From contig NZ_CM003596.1 of NCBI RefSeq assembly GCF_001435845.1, forward strand, positions 2,465,298 to 2,529,297: DNA of 64,000 bases, read 5' to 3'. Every line of letters begins with the position of its first letter. The stretch's first letter is position 1. This DNA comes from Psychrobacter sp. P11G3 (GTDB taxonomy: Bacteria > Pseudomonadota > Gammaproteobacteria > Pseudomonadales > Moraxellaceae). This document shows, in pieces, positions 1-8,658 of the stretch. A model generated the notes under the pieces. The model was not told the DNA's origin. It worked only from the letters and a program-made list of their open reading frames with translations, and did no database searches. Made by a program: the position numbers and the translations under genes.

Positions 1-193
1 CCAAGGTAATATCGCGCAGAGCGAGATGTACCGTACCTTTAACTGCGGCGTTGGTTTTGTCATCGTTATGCCAAAAGACAAAGCAGAAGCTGCTATCCAG
101 ACCTTGACTGATGCGGGCGAGACAGCTTGGCAAATAGGTGAAATGATCAAACGCAGCACTGATGACCAGGCGGATGCAGTGGTGTACCGTTAA
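1..193 (+). CDS. purM: Phosphoribosylformylglycinamidine cyclo-ligase (AIR synthetase), 3' end only
   Basis: Only the last 63 codons are in the window, open at the left edge in the frame that starts at base 2. The residues (NIAQSEMYRTFNCGVGFVIV, then a stretch ending in VVYR) match the C-terminal part of PurM, where the segment around MYRTFNCGVG is strongly conserved. PurM is cytoplasmic and closes FGAM to AIR in purine synthesis. Its TAA stop shares its last A with the ATG of purN (TAATG), so the two are almost certainly cotranscribed and translationally coupled. purM-purN is a common operon in gammaproteobacteria, which supports the call although most of the protein is missing. Confidence 0.9.
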   Translation, partial: QGNIAQSEMYRTFNCGVGFVIVMPKDKAEAAIQTLTDAGETAWQIGEMIKRSTDDQADAVVYR

Positions 194-885
194 TGTCAAT
201 TGATAACGCAAGCCAGCCTATCAAACCATTGCGTATTGCTGTTCTAGTCTCAGGAAGTGGTAGCAACCTGCAAGTGTTAATCAATGCAATGCAAGCAGGT
301 GCGCTACCGATTGAAATCGTTGGTGTCATTAGTAACCGTGAAGATGCTTATGCATTGACACGTGCTAAAGATGCCAATATTCCAGTTGCGGTATTGTCAC
401 ACGTTGCTAGTGGTAAACGTATGGGTATCAAGACGTTTGAAACCCACGCCAACGAACAGCTAATAGCGTGGCAACCTGACTTGATCGTCTTAGCTGGGTT
501 TATGCGCGTACTAAGTGGCTCATTTATCGATAATGTACCAGCGCCCATGATTAATCTTCACCCTTCTCTACTTCCGGTTTATAAGGGTTTAGATACTCAC
601 AAACGAGTTATACAAGCGGGTGAACGTAGTCACGGGTGTAGTATTCATAAAGTGACAGCGGAGCTTGATGCAGGTCAGGTGTTGACTCAAGCTGTATTAG
701 ATGTCGATATCAACGACACCGCAGAGAGCTTACAGTCACGGGTACAGAAGCTTGAGCATCAGCTATTACCTTGGACGATTTTACTACTAGCAAAAAATGT
801 ATTGTCACTTGAAGCAAATAATACATCATCGCAAACACAAACTTATTTACCTAAGTTGCCTTTGCAATTGCTTATAGACGGATAA
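193..885 (+). CDS. purN: Phosphoribosylglycinamide formyltransferase 1 (GART)
   Basis: 230 aa, slightly longer than the usual 210-220. It transfers a formyl group from 10-formyl-THF to GAR in the third step of de novo purine synthesis. The phosphate-binding loop SGSGSNLQ lies at residues 20-27. The catalytic set is visible: N121 and H123 in INLHPSLLP, and D159 in AELDAG. The start ATG overlaps the purM stop, so its translation is probably coupled. A strong hairpin with a T run follows about 50 bp after the stop, closing the purM-purN transcript. Residues 1-12 are a short N-terminal extension without recognised features. Confidence 0.95.
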   Translation: MSIDNASQPIKPLRIAVLVSGSGSNLQVLINAMQAGALPIEIVGVISNREDAYALTRAKDANIPVAVLSHVASGKRMGIKTFETHANEQLIAWQPDLIVLAGFMRVLSGSFIDNVPAPMINLHPSLLPVYKGLDTHKRVIQAGERSHGCSIHKVTAELDAGQVLTQAVLDVDINDTAESLQSRVQKLEHQLLPWTILLLAKNVLSLEANNTSSQTQTYLPKLPLQLLIDG

Positions 886-935
886 GAATTCTGGCCTATC
901 AAGCTGCTTTTAATAATGCTTTATATAGCTCAATA

Positions 936-974
936 AAAAGCCCAGCTACTCGTAATGAGTAACTGGGCTTTTTT
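936..974 (+). terminator. Rho-independent terminator after purN
   Basis: The arms GCCCAG and CTGGGC, extended by TACT/AGTA, form a hairpin with an A run before it and a T run after it (about 969-974). It can end purN and, being symmetric, may also stop leftward transcription from the aldehyde dehydrogenase gene. Confidence 0.85.
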
Positions 975-978
975 ATTT

Positions 979-1018
979 GATAACTATTTACTATCATTTA
1001 AAATCGTAAATAGTTATC
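979..1018. repeat. 13-bp perfect inverted repeat
   Basis: GATAACTATTTAC at 979-991 is repeated as its exact reverse complement at 1006-1018 with a 14-nt loop. It sits between the purN terminator and the 3' end of the convergent aldehyde dehydrogenase gene. The hairpin is AT-rich and has no long T run on either side, so it is a second weak terminator or an mRNA 3'-end structure. Confidence 0.6.
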
Positions 1019-1049
1019 TATTTAGCTAATTTGTCTAATTAGTTCATTC

Positions 1050-2423
1050 TTAGAATACGTGAACCGCTTTGATGTTGACAAACTCTTTGATACCGAAGCC
1101 GCCATGCTCACGGCCATAGCCTGAGTTTTTCACGCCACCAAATGGCAGTGCAGGATTAGCTAGGCCATAACCATTGATATAGACCATACCTGTATCAAAT
1201 TGCTCACGTGCTAAACGAACGGCTTTCTCTTCATCTTTCGAGAAAATCGCGCCACCTAAACCATAACGGCTGTCGTTAGCGATGCGCATTGCGTCTTCTT
1301 CATCTTTGGCACGAATTAGTGAAGCGACAGGGCCAAATAGTTCGTCATCGTATGCAGGCTGACCTTTTTCAACGTTCTCTAAGATAGTTGCTGGATAGAA
1401 GCTACCTTTACCTTCAGGTACCTTACCGCCAACAGCAATCGTTGCACCTTTAGCCACACTTTGCTCTACTTGCTCATGTAGCTGCTCACGCAAATCTGCA
1501 CGTGCTAATGGGCCGATATCTGAGCTGTCATCCATTGGATCACCCGCTTTAGTACCTTCAAATTTCTCAACGATACGCTTACGGAACTCATCATATACGC
1601 TATCGACTACGATAAAGCGTTTGGCTGCTACACAAGTTTCACCGTTATTGATTAGACGTGCTTGAGTACAAGTTTCTACTGCTGTTTCGATGTCAGCATC
1701 TCCTAGTACGATGAACGCATCGTTTGAACCTAGCTCTAGTACAGCTTTCTTAATCGCTTTAGCTGCTTGCTGACCAACGATCACGCCTGCTTTGTCACTA
1801 CCTGTCAATGTCACGCCGCGTACTTTGTCATTGCCAATCAATGCTTCTGACTGGTCATGATCAATGATAATCGTACGGAACAAATCACTTGGTAATTCAG
1901 ACTCATGAAGAATTTTTTCAATTAGTAGACCAGAGCCTGTTACGTTAGATGCGTGTTTTAGCAGAACACTATTACCTGCCATTAAGTTTGCGATGGTATA
2001 ACGGAATACTTGATACGCTGGGAAGTTCCAAGGCTGCATGCCGTAGATAATACCAATAGGTTGATACGTCACTAGCCCTTTTTTCATGCTTTCGATATCA
2101 CGTACATCATCAGCTAAAGAAGCGACGCCATTTTCAGCAGTGTAATCACAGATGGCTTTGCAAAGATCAATCTCTTGCATGCTTTGGCTGTGTAACTTGC
2201 CGCGCTCTTCAGTCATCAGTTTAGCCAGCTCTTCTTTATATTCCATCAGCTTATCACCGATAGATTTGATGACACGGCCACGTTCTTCGTGACTCACTGT
2301 ACGCCATTCTAGAAATGCGTTATGTGAAGCATCGACAATCTTGTTGACTTCTTCGTTGCTCATATAATTGTAGTTACTGATTTCTTCGCCCGTGGTTGGG
2401 TTAATAGTAGTAATGTCTGACAT
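1050..2423 (-). CDS. NAD(P)-dependent succinate-semialdehyde dehydrogenase-like aldehyde dehydrogenase (Sad/YneI type)
   Basis: 457 aa, the length of the short Sad/YneI branch of the aldehyde dehydrogenase superfamily. The fold markers are in order: INPTTGEEI at the N terminus, PWNFP (N133 for the oxyanion hole), LLKHASN, VTLTGS, the general-base glutamate E230 in LELGSND, and the nucleophile C264 in NNGETCVAAK. It should oxidise an aldehyde such as succinate semialdehyde to the acid in the cytoplasm; the exact substrate cannot be read from sequence. It lies downstream of a LysR gene on the same strand, separated by about 400 bp and a terminator, so it probably has its own promoter. The LysR protein is a possible but unproven regulator. 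Confidence 0.85.
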   Translation of the reverse strand: MSDITTINPTTGEEISNYNYMSNEEVNKIVDASHNAFLEWRTVSHEERGRVIKSIGDKLMEYKEELAKLMTEERGKLHSQSMQEIDLCKAICDYTAENGVASLADDVRDIESMKKGLVTYQPIGIIYGMQPWNFPAYQVFRYTIANLMAGNSVLLKHASNVTGSGLLIEKILHESELPSDLFRTIIIDHDQSEALIGNDKVRGVTLTGSDKAGVIVGQQAAKAIKKAVLELGSNDAFIVLGDADIETAVETCTQARLINNGETCVAAKRFIVVDSVYDEFRKRIVEKFEGTKAGDPMDDSSDIGPLARADLREQLHEQVEQSVAKGATIAVGGKVPEGKGSFYPATILENVEKGQPAYDDELFGPVASLIRAKDEEDAMRIANDSRYGLGGAIFSKDEEKAVRLAREQFDTGMVYINGYGLANPALPFGGVKNSGYGREHGGFGIKEFVNIKAVHVF

Positions 2424-2825
2424 AGTTACTGTCCTTATTATTCGAATTTATATTTGGGATTTATGATCGAGTTTATTGCCACTCGTAGTTATTTTGCTGT
2501 GACAGCTTTAATTATTAAATTTACGTCGATAGCACAATCTATTGGTAGCTCGTTTTCTATCTGCCGTTATCTTAACAAGCTATTTGATGAAGAGTTTTAC
2601 AATATATTGTGAAGTGTGTTGAAGATGTTAATAGTGTGACTGAGTTATTAAGTATAACTACATATCATATACTAACTATTAAATGCTAGAACACAAAAAA
2701 CCAGCCTAGTGGCTGGTCTAATAACTATGTATAGTGGGGGATAAAGAAAAATACTCTTACTAAAAATTCAGATAATCAGCAACATTTCGCTCTAATAAAA
2801 GATAGATTCAACTCACACAAACCAA
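2424..2825. other. Intergenic region between LysR gene and aldehyde dehydrogenase gene
   Basis: About 400 bp without a credible ORF. It contains the LysR gene terminator near 2695-2716 and the AT-rich upstream region of the aldehyde dehydrogenase gene. I see no clear consensus promoter or operator. Confidence 0.6.
2695..2718 (-). terminator. Rho-independent terminator of the LysR gene
   Basis: The arms CCAGCC (2701-2706) and GGCTGG (2711-2716) enclose a TAGT loop. On the minus strand the hairpin is followed by six T residues (2700-2695). It lies about 110 nt beyond the LysR stop. Confidence 0.8.
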
Positions 2826-3815
2826 TCAAAACAAATGATTAATGACAGGTATCTCTTGTGGCGGATTTTCTTCTTCAGCAACGACTTGTCGTGCCACATG
2901 CATAATTAACTGACGTAACCAGCGATGGGCTGGGTGATGCTGCAACAAAGGAGACCATGCCATCGTAAGCTCAAATTCAGGGATAAAAAACGGCGGATCT
3001 TCCATCATAATGCTGTCATTATTCGCCTGCATTCTTGCCACACGCGTGGGCAAAGTCGCTATCAAATCTTTATTTGCTGCAAGCATAGCAGGCATTTGAT
3101 AATGTCGAGTAAAGACACTGATTTGGCGTTTTTGCCCAAGGCGCTGTAAGGCTTGATCAATAGACCCTAGTCCACCAGATTTCTCTGGATTGACCCCAAA
3201 ACCCACGCCCATACCGGTTTTAGATACCCAGACATGCTGTGCTTTTAGATAGTTTTTCAGATTAAAACGATTGGCATAAGGACTGTCAGAAGATAATAAG
3301 CAACTAAAAGTATCACGCCATACTAGAACCTGATGGAAGCTTTGAGGTATTTCATTAAAACGGTTAATCGCTAAATCAACTCGTCCCTGCTCCATATCTC
3401 GGTAAGAGACGTCTGATGGAGTCAAAAAGTCCAAAATCACATTGGGTGCTTCAGAACGTAGTGCTTTTACCAGCTTAGGTACTAGGGTCGCTTCGGCATA
3501 ATCCGATGTCATGATACGGAACACACGAGAGGTACTATAAGGGCGGAATTCAGTACGTGGCTCCAACACCTGAGTCAAGTCAGCGAGTATCTCGCGGATA
3601 CGCGGCTGTAGCTCAAGGGCGCGTTCAGTCGGCGTCATGCCCTCAGATGAGCGTACCAATAATGGATCATTAAACAGCTTACGCAAACGGCGCAAGATAT
3701 TACTCATAGCAGGCTGAGTAATCCCAAGCTGCTCGGCTGCGCGAGTAACGTTTTTTTCTCGTAGCAACACATCTAGATGGACTAATAAATTTAAATCAAC
3801 CCGCTGCAAATTCAT
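2826..3815 (-). CDS. LysR-family transcriptional regulator
   Basis: 329 aa from the chosen start. The N-terminal winged helix-turn-helix (about residues 5-65) reads VDLNLLVHLDVLL, then VTRAAEQLGITQPAMSN and LRRLRKLFNDPLLVR, a classic LTTR DNA-binding domain. The remainder is a periplasmic-binding-protein-like effector domain. The N terminus and the phrase LLVRSSEGMTPTERA resemble the NodD/LeuO-like branch of the family. An upstream ATG at 3848 would add 11 residues, but AAGAGA lies about 8 nt before the ATG at 3815, which also fits the usual MNLQRVDLNLL beginning. It is a cytoplasmic DNA-binding regulator. Candidate targets are the downstream aldehyde dehydrogenase gene or the divergent aceA gene, which is inference from position only. 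Confidence 0.88.
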   Translation of the reverse strand: MNLQRVDLNLLVHLDVLLREKNVTRAAEQLGITQPAMSNILRRLRKLFNDPLLVRSSEGMTPTERALELQPRIREILADLTQVLEPRTEFRPYSTSRVFRIMTSDYAEATLVPKLVKALRSEAPNVILDFLTPSDVSYRDMEQGRVDLAINRFNEIPQSFHQVLVWRDTFSCLLSSDSPYANRFNLKNYLKAQHVWVSKTGMGVGFGVNPEKSGGLGSIDQALQRLGQKRQISVFTRHYQMPAMLAANKDLIATLPTRVARMQANNDSIMMEDPPFFIPEFELTMAWSPLLQHHPAHRWLRQLIMHVARQVVAEEENPPQEIPVINHLF

Positions 3816-4513
3816 ATTTGGTTCTCTTGGCTTTTGAATAAACACCATGTTAAGGCTGGCATTTGTAGTGCTGCTACGGTGATTTGTGCACTATCACAGC
3901 ATAATTTCATTATTTTTTACTAATTTGGTTCTGGTTTTTCCTGATAGATCTGCATTATAACTCATTCAACCTATCGTAAGACCCTGTTATATAAACATTA
4001 TATCATACAGAAATACCAAAGATAACTATCATAAATTAGATAAATCTTGGTAAGGTGGTTATAGTGAGTTCTATAAAGGATTTGCAGCATGGATAGTGAA
4101 CTTTGAGTTCATAAGCTGTTTTTATCCGATTAAATATTGTCGCTAAGTAATATATTAATGGTTTTTATCAGTCGTTAAATACGGTTAATTGGCCTCATTA
4201 TTGTAACATCTCTTGCTACCAATTATGACATCACTGGCTATTAAGTATTCAGATACCTTTTAGACATATAGTGAGAATCGATAAATATTTATAAACCAGC
4301 AATTATTTTCAACTGTTGAGTTCAGCAAATTTCTTGTAATAGCCTAGCGGTTTGTTTAGGGTAAATAGAGCTTCGATAGATAAAAGATAGACCAAATTTT
4401 GAATATTACTTTTTAGTACAAAGGTTTTAGTAAAGCGGATTTTAGTAAAACGACAGACCCATTATTTTAACAATTAACTTATTTGTTTTTACACCCCACC
4501 AAGGAGACTATAG
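3816..4513. other. Long divergent regulatory region between the LysR gene and aceA
   Basis: About 700 bp, AT-rich, without a supported ORF. It must hold the leftward LysR promoter and the aceA promoter. Three spaced TTTAGTA motifs occur at 4412-4455, just upstream of aceA. A length this large is unusual for this window and suggests complex control of isocitrate lyase. No single promoter match is convincing. Confidence 0.6.
4411..4455 (+). repeat. Three short direct repeats upstream of aceA
   Basis: TTTAGTA begins at 4412, 4426 and 4441, each followed by an A/G-rich stretch (ACAAAGG, AAGCGG, AAACGA), giving degenerate 14-15-bp units. They end about 58 bp before the aceA start. The spacing is not a multiple of 10.5 bp, but such arrays can be regulator-binding iterons. 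Confidence 0.5.
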
Positions 4514-6100
4514 ATGTCAACTGCATATAAATCAGCGATCGACTTAGTACGTGAATTAAAGCAAAAGCACGGCAACTGGCAGAACATTAGCGAAGTTGAT
4601 GCTGCACGTATGATGTCACAAAACCGTTTCAAAACGGGTTTGGATATCGCAAAATATACTGCAAAAATCATGCGTCAAGACATGGAAGACTATGACAATG
4701 ATACGTCTCAGTACACGCAGTCTTTAGGTGCATGGCATGGTTTTGTTGCACAGCAAACTATGTACGCTAAGAAAAAATATTTCGGTACGACTTCTAAAAC
4801 TTATATCTACCTTTCAGGTTGGATGGTAGCTGCCCTACGCTCTGAGTTTGGTCCACTACCTGACCAATCTATGCACGAAAAAACCTCAGTACCTAAGCTA
4901 ATCGAAGAAATCTACACCTTCTTACGTCAAGCAGATGCTAAAGTATTGAACGACTACTTCCGTGAGCTAAACGCTGCTGAAGAAGCTGGCCAAGACACTT
5001 CAGCTATCCTAGAAAAAATCGAAAACTTTGATTCACATGTTGTGCCAATCATCGCTGATATCGATGCAGGTTTCGGTAACGAAGAAGCTACTTACCTATT
5101 GACTAAGCAAATGATCGAAGCTGGTGCTTGTGCCATTCAGGTTGAAAACCAAGTATCTGATGCTAAGCAATGTGGTCACCAGGCTGGTAAAGTAACTGTA
5201 CCACATGAAGACTTCATCTCTAAACTAAACGCTATCCGTTATGCATTCTTAGAGCTTGGTGTTGAAGACGGCGTTATCGTTGCTCGTACTGATTCTGAAG
5301 GCGCATCACTAACGCAAAAAATCCCAGTATCAAATGAGCCAGGCGACCTTGCTTCTAAATACATCGATTTCATCGAAATGGAAGAAGTAACGCTAGAAAA
5401 CGCTCAAGAAAACGACAGCCTACTTAAGCACAACGGCAAACTAGTACGCCCAGTTCGTCTACCTAACGGTCTGTATCAGTTCCGTGAAGAGACCAACATT
5501 GACCGTGTTGTACTTGACTGTGTAACGGCCCTAGAAAACGGCGCTGACCTACTATGGATCGAAACACCGACTCCAGACGTTGCACATATCAAATCAATGG
5601 TTGACCGTATTAAAGAGCAACAGCCTAAAGCGAAGCTCGTATACAACAACAGCCCATCATTCAACTGGACGCTTAACTTCCGTAAGCAAGTTATCGCTCA
5701 GTGGGAAGAAGAAGGCAAAGACATCTCTGCATACAATAAAGATGACTTGATGAGTGCTGATTACGACGGTACTGATCTTGATGCAGCAGCTGATGTAGCC
5801 GCTAAGAACTTCCAACGTGATGCGTCACGTGAAGCTGGTGTATTCCATCACTTAATCACGCTACCGACTTACCACACGACTGCTCTTAGCGTTCATGAAC
5901 TTGCTAAAGGTTACTTCGGTGAAGAAGGCATGCTTGCTTATGCAGCTGGCGTACAGCGTAAAGAAATCCGCGAAGGTATCTCTTGTGTTAAGCACCAAGC
6001 AATGGCTGGTTCTGACCTTGGCGATGACCACAAAGAAATCTTCTCAGGCGATAACGCTCTGAAAGCTGGCGGCGGCAAGAACACGATGAACCAGTTCTAA
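4514..6100 (+). CDS. aceA: Isocitrate lyase (long form)
   Basis: 528 aa, the size of the long Pseudomonas/Acinetobacter-type enzyme rather than the 430-aa enterobacterial form. It splits isocitrate to glyoxylate and succinate, the entry step of the glyoxylate shunt needed for growth on acetate, ethanol or fatty acids. The active-site signature is KQCGH with catalytic C220 and H222; DIDAGFGNEEATY precedes it and TPTPDV and YNNSPSFNW follow, as in the family. A textbook ribosome-binding site (AAGGAGA, 4501-4507) lies 7 nt before the ATG. The gene stands alone with its own terminator. Its partner malate synthase is encoded at 26492-28690. The long upstream region suggests strong carbon-source control. 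Confidence 0.97.
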   Translation: MSTAYKSAIDLVRELKQKHGNWQNISEVDAARMMSQNRFKTGLDIAKYTAKIMRQDMEDYDNDTSQYTQSLGAWHGFVAQQTMYAKKKYFGTTSKTYIYLSGWMVAALRSEFGPLPDQSMHEKTSVPKLIEEIYTFLRQADAKVLNDYFRELNAAEEAGQDTSAILEKIENFDSHVVPIIADIDAGFGNEEATYLLTKQMIEAGACAIQVENQVSDAKQCGHQAGKVTVPHEDFISKLNAIRYAFLELGVEDGVIVARTDSEGASLTQKIPVSNEPGDLASKYIDFIEMEEVTLENAQENDSLLKHNGKLVRPVRLPNGLYQFREETNIDRVVLDCVTALENGADLLWIETPTPDVAHIKSMVDRIKEQQPKAKLVYNNSPSFNWTLNFRKQVIAQWEEEGKDISAYNKDDLMSADYDGTDLDAAADVAAKNFQRDASREAGVFHHLITLPTYHTTALSVHELAKGYFGEEGMLAYAAGVQRKEIREGISCVKHQAMAGSDLGDDHKEIFSGDNALKAGGGKNTMNQF

Positions 6101-6126
6101 TAACCGACAGACTAGCAGTATTTATC

Positions 6127-6164
6127 AAAAAACCGCTCTACATCATGTAGGGCGGTTTTTTATT
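6127..6164 (+). terminator. Rho-independent terminator after aceA
   Basis: A hairpin with arms AAAAAACCGC and GCGGTTTTTT and an inner CTACAT/ATGTAG pairing lies about 30 nt after the aceA stop, with a clear T run. Confidence 0.9.
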
Positions 6165-6253
6165 ACGGTTTAAATAATCAGAGAATGGTAGACTAATAAT
6201 GGTTTATCACAACCACCGATCAGAGCCATCAGGCAGAATTATTAGGAGCTAAT

Positions 6254-7852
6254 ATGCAAGAGATAGAGCTGAAGTTTTTGGTACCAGAGTCACGGCTAAA
6301 GGGTTTAATGCGTCAAACGCACGTTAAATCCTCACAAGTGACGCAACTGGCTGCACATTATTACGATACGCCTGATCAACAGCTTGCACAGGCAGGTATC
6401 GGTCTGCGTATTCGCAAAGAAGGCGATACATGGGTCCAAACCATTAAAGCTGGTGGTGATGGTATCGCCGCACGCTTGGAGCACAATGCTGTACTCGATA
6501 ATGAGCAAGTACAAATAATGCTCGATAATAATGAGCTGATGCCTGATTTGACAATATATGGAGACACTCCAATCGCTGCAGCATTGGCTGATTTTAAACT
6601 TAAAAAGTTAGCGAAAAATCTGACGCGACTTTATGTTACTGACGTCGAGCGCACTACGCGGTTGCTAACAGAAAGTAATGAGGATGAAACCGATAACTGT
6701 ATCGAAATGGCTTACGATCAGGGAGAGATTATTCATGGTACTGATGACTCGCTACGCAAAGCTATTCAAGAGATAGAATTTGAATTGGTGTCAGGAGATT
6801 TAGATTTTCTATTTACGACTGCCAAAACATGGTGCAAGCGCTATAAGCTGTGTCTATCTACCGTTACCAAAGCTGAAAACGGCGGTTTACTTATTAACGG
6901 ACAAAATCACAGTCCAGCGGTCAACGCAAACCTAAGTCAATTGCAAATAGACAAAGACAGTAGTGCGCCTGCCTTTATACGTGCGGTCGTACATAATTGC
7001 TTATTACAGATACTACCAAATAGCAGTGCTATCGTCGCTGGCAGTATAGATGACAATCATATTCTACAGTTGCGGATTGGTATTGATCGCTTGCGTACTG
7101 CGTTGAAAGCATTTGCTGACTTCTCTGATGAAATTAACCCTGAATGGCTGCCGATACTAAAGCAAACTGCAACCTTGCTTAGCGATTACTATCAACTTGC
7201 TTATATCAATACACAGATCGAACCTGAGCTACAAGCATGTGGCGCGCCTGCCGTTGACTGGACGACAGATATCGAGAATATCAAAATCACACCTATCAAT
7301 ACGCTGCAAGCCAATGACTTTCAGATAACCTTGCTAGAGCTGATTGCCTTTGCCATGAGCGACCCAAGCATTGAACCTCAGACTGATCAGCTTGCCCGCG
7401 ATAAGCTAACGAAAGTCCTCTCTAAACTATATAAAAAATGCCTTAAAACCAATAAAAAAGCTGACGAAGTAAGTGATGAAGTAAGTGTTGCTGAGCTTGT
7501 GAGCGATGACGTAGAGGTAAGCACAGACACTCATGATAATGGCCAGTCTGAAAGCGAGTTGCTCAATCAGTTAAGAGATTTGCGTTACATCAGTGAATTT
7601 TCCACACCTTTACTAAGTAAGAAAAAAGCTAAAAAGAAAACCAAACGTTGGCTAAAACGGCTGATAAAAGCGCAAAAATCGTTAGAACAACTGAACGATG
7701 ATAATCAATATCAGCAGTTTTATGAGTTGAAATCAACAACAGATGCTAATGCTTTATATGGTGCGGGTTGGTTTACAGCTATACTGACTGATGACCAAAG
7801 TCATATTGATGCACGTTTAGCAAAATTTGCAGATAGCTCAACGTTTTGGTAA
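6254..7852 (+). CDS. CYTH-CHAD protein, probable inorganic triphosphatase (YgiF-like)
   Basis: 532 aa. Residues 1 to about 200 form a CYTH domain: MQEIELKF at the very N terminus (the EXEXK-type motif that binds phosphate and metal), LAAHYYDTPD, GIGLRIRKEG, WVQTIKAGG and a later IQEIEFEL. The C-terminal half, with RAVVHNCLLQILPNS, the Arg-containing helix ILQLRIGIDRLRTAL and further charged helices, resembles a CHAD domain, which binds polyphosphate. CYTH proteins of this layout hydrolyse inorganic triphosphate. An acidic, low-complexity linker near residues 410-435 (DEVSDEVSVAELVSDDVEV) divides the CHAD part. TTAGGAG (6241-6247) serves as ribosome-binding site. Polyphosphate kinase is also in this window (ppk1), but the two are far apart. 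Activity on triphosphate is inferred from the family. Confidence 0.82.
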   Translation: MQEIELKFLVPESRLKGLMRQTHVKSSQVTQLAAHYYDTPDQQLAQAGIGLRIRKEGDTWVQTIKAGGDGIAARLEHNAVLDNEQVQIMLDNNELMPDLTIYGDTPIAAALADFKLKKLAKNLTRLYVTDVERTTRLLTESNEDETDNCIEMAYDQGEIIHGTDDSLRKAIQEIEFELVSGDLDFLFTTAKTWCKRYKLCLSTVTKAENGGLLINGQNHSPAVNANLSQLQIDKDSSAPAFIRAVVHNCLLQILPNSSAIVAGSIDDNHILQLRIGIDRLRTALKAFADFSDEINPEWLPILKQTATLLSDYYQLAYINTQIEPELQACGAPAVDWTTDIENIKITPINTLQANDFQITLLELIAFAMSDPSIEPQTDQLARDKLTKVLSKLYKKCLKTNKKADEVSDEVSVAELVSDDVEVSTDTHDNGQSESELLNQLRDLRYISEFSTPLLSKKKAKKKTKRWLKRLIKAQKSLEQLNDDNQYQQFYELKSTTDANALYGAGWFTAILTDDQSHIDARLAKFADSSTFW

Positions 7853-7909
7853 AAGTAGGAATATTATGTTTATGACGGATACTGCTTTCATAAAGTAAAA
7901 CTGCTCCAT

Positions 7910-7948
7910 AAAAAAGACAGCTTGTTATATAAAAGACTGTCTTTTTTA
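7910..7948. terminator. Bidirectional terminator between convergent genes
   Basis: AAAAAAGACAG (7910-7920) pairs with CTGTCTTTTTT (7937-7947). It lies between the stops of the CYTH-CHAD gene and the convergent L,D-transpeptidase gene, with A and T runs that work for both strands. Confidence 0.85.
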
Positions 7949-8002
7949 TTGTTTTGAAATAGTTTCTGTCAGCGCCATAGTTAAATTTGTGCGCAACACG
8001 AC

Positions 8003-8518
8003 CTAATTAGCCACAATCGTAACGGGCATACCCTCTTCTACTTGCTCAAATAATTCTACAATATCTTTATTACGCATACGGATACAGCCATGTGATAGCG
8101 GAATACTCATTGGTTCAGTATCTGGTGTACCGTGAATATAGATATAGCGCTCATAAGTATCGCAACCACCTTGGCCATTACTACCTTTGTTTAACCCTTC
8201 TTCAAGACCGCTTAACCAAAGAATACGGCTTAATATCCAGTCACGCTTAGGATGTAGCTCACCAAGATTTGCATCGTATATCTCACCTGTCGGCACACGC
8301 CCGACAAATACCGCATTCATAGGCTCACTACCACCTATTTTTTGTTCAATGACATGCCTACCGAGCGGCGTGCAACCACTATCCTGCTGACTACCAATTC
8401 CATTCTTTGCAGTGGAGACTACGTATCTCGCAACCTCAGTCTGCTGCTGGTACATCGTTAATGTTTGCTCAGCGATATTAATCACGAGTTGTTTATCAAG
8501 CGTCTTATTATTGGTCAT
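8003..8518 (-). CDS. L,D-transpeptidase catalytic-domain protein (YkuD family) without a signal peptide
   Basis: 171 aa, essentially a bare YkuD domain. The start TNNKTLDKQLVINIAEQTLT is typical of the domain's first beta strands. The catalytic motif is visible as HGTPDTEPMSIP (H129) followed by SHGCIRM, with H143, nucleophile C145 and R147. YkuD enzymes cross-link peptidoglycan or attach proteins to it outside the cytoplasm. No signal peptide or membrane segment is present, which is known for some small proteobacterial members but leaves location unclear. The gene is divergent from 8659 and convergent with the CYTH-CHAD gene. Confidence 0.85.
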   Translation of the reverse strand: MTNNKTLDKQLVINIAEQTLTMYQQQTEVARYVVSTAKNGIGSQQDSGCTPLGRHVIEQKIGGSEPMNAVFVGRVPTGEIYDANLGELHPKRDWILSRILWLSGLEEGLNKGSNGQGGCDTYERYIYIHGTPDTEPMSIPLSHGCIRMRNKDIVELFEQVEEGMPVTIVAN

Positions 8519-8658
8519 AAATGCTTCCGACTATCAGTCATTCATCAGATTACTATCAAGGTTATTAGTAAAATGATTGAAAATTTCTATTATCAAGGGA
8601 TTGTATCAAGACATTTGGCACCGTAATATAGGGGCACACTTTTTGATGCTAGCAGATT

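Noticed and set aside
4489..4671. Minus-strand ORF overlapping the aceA start
   Set aside because: It is antisense to strongly conserved aceA codons and has no ribosome-binding site or family.
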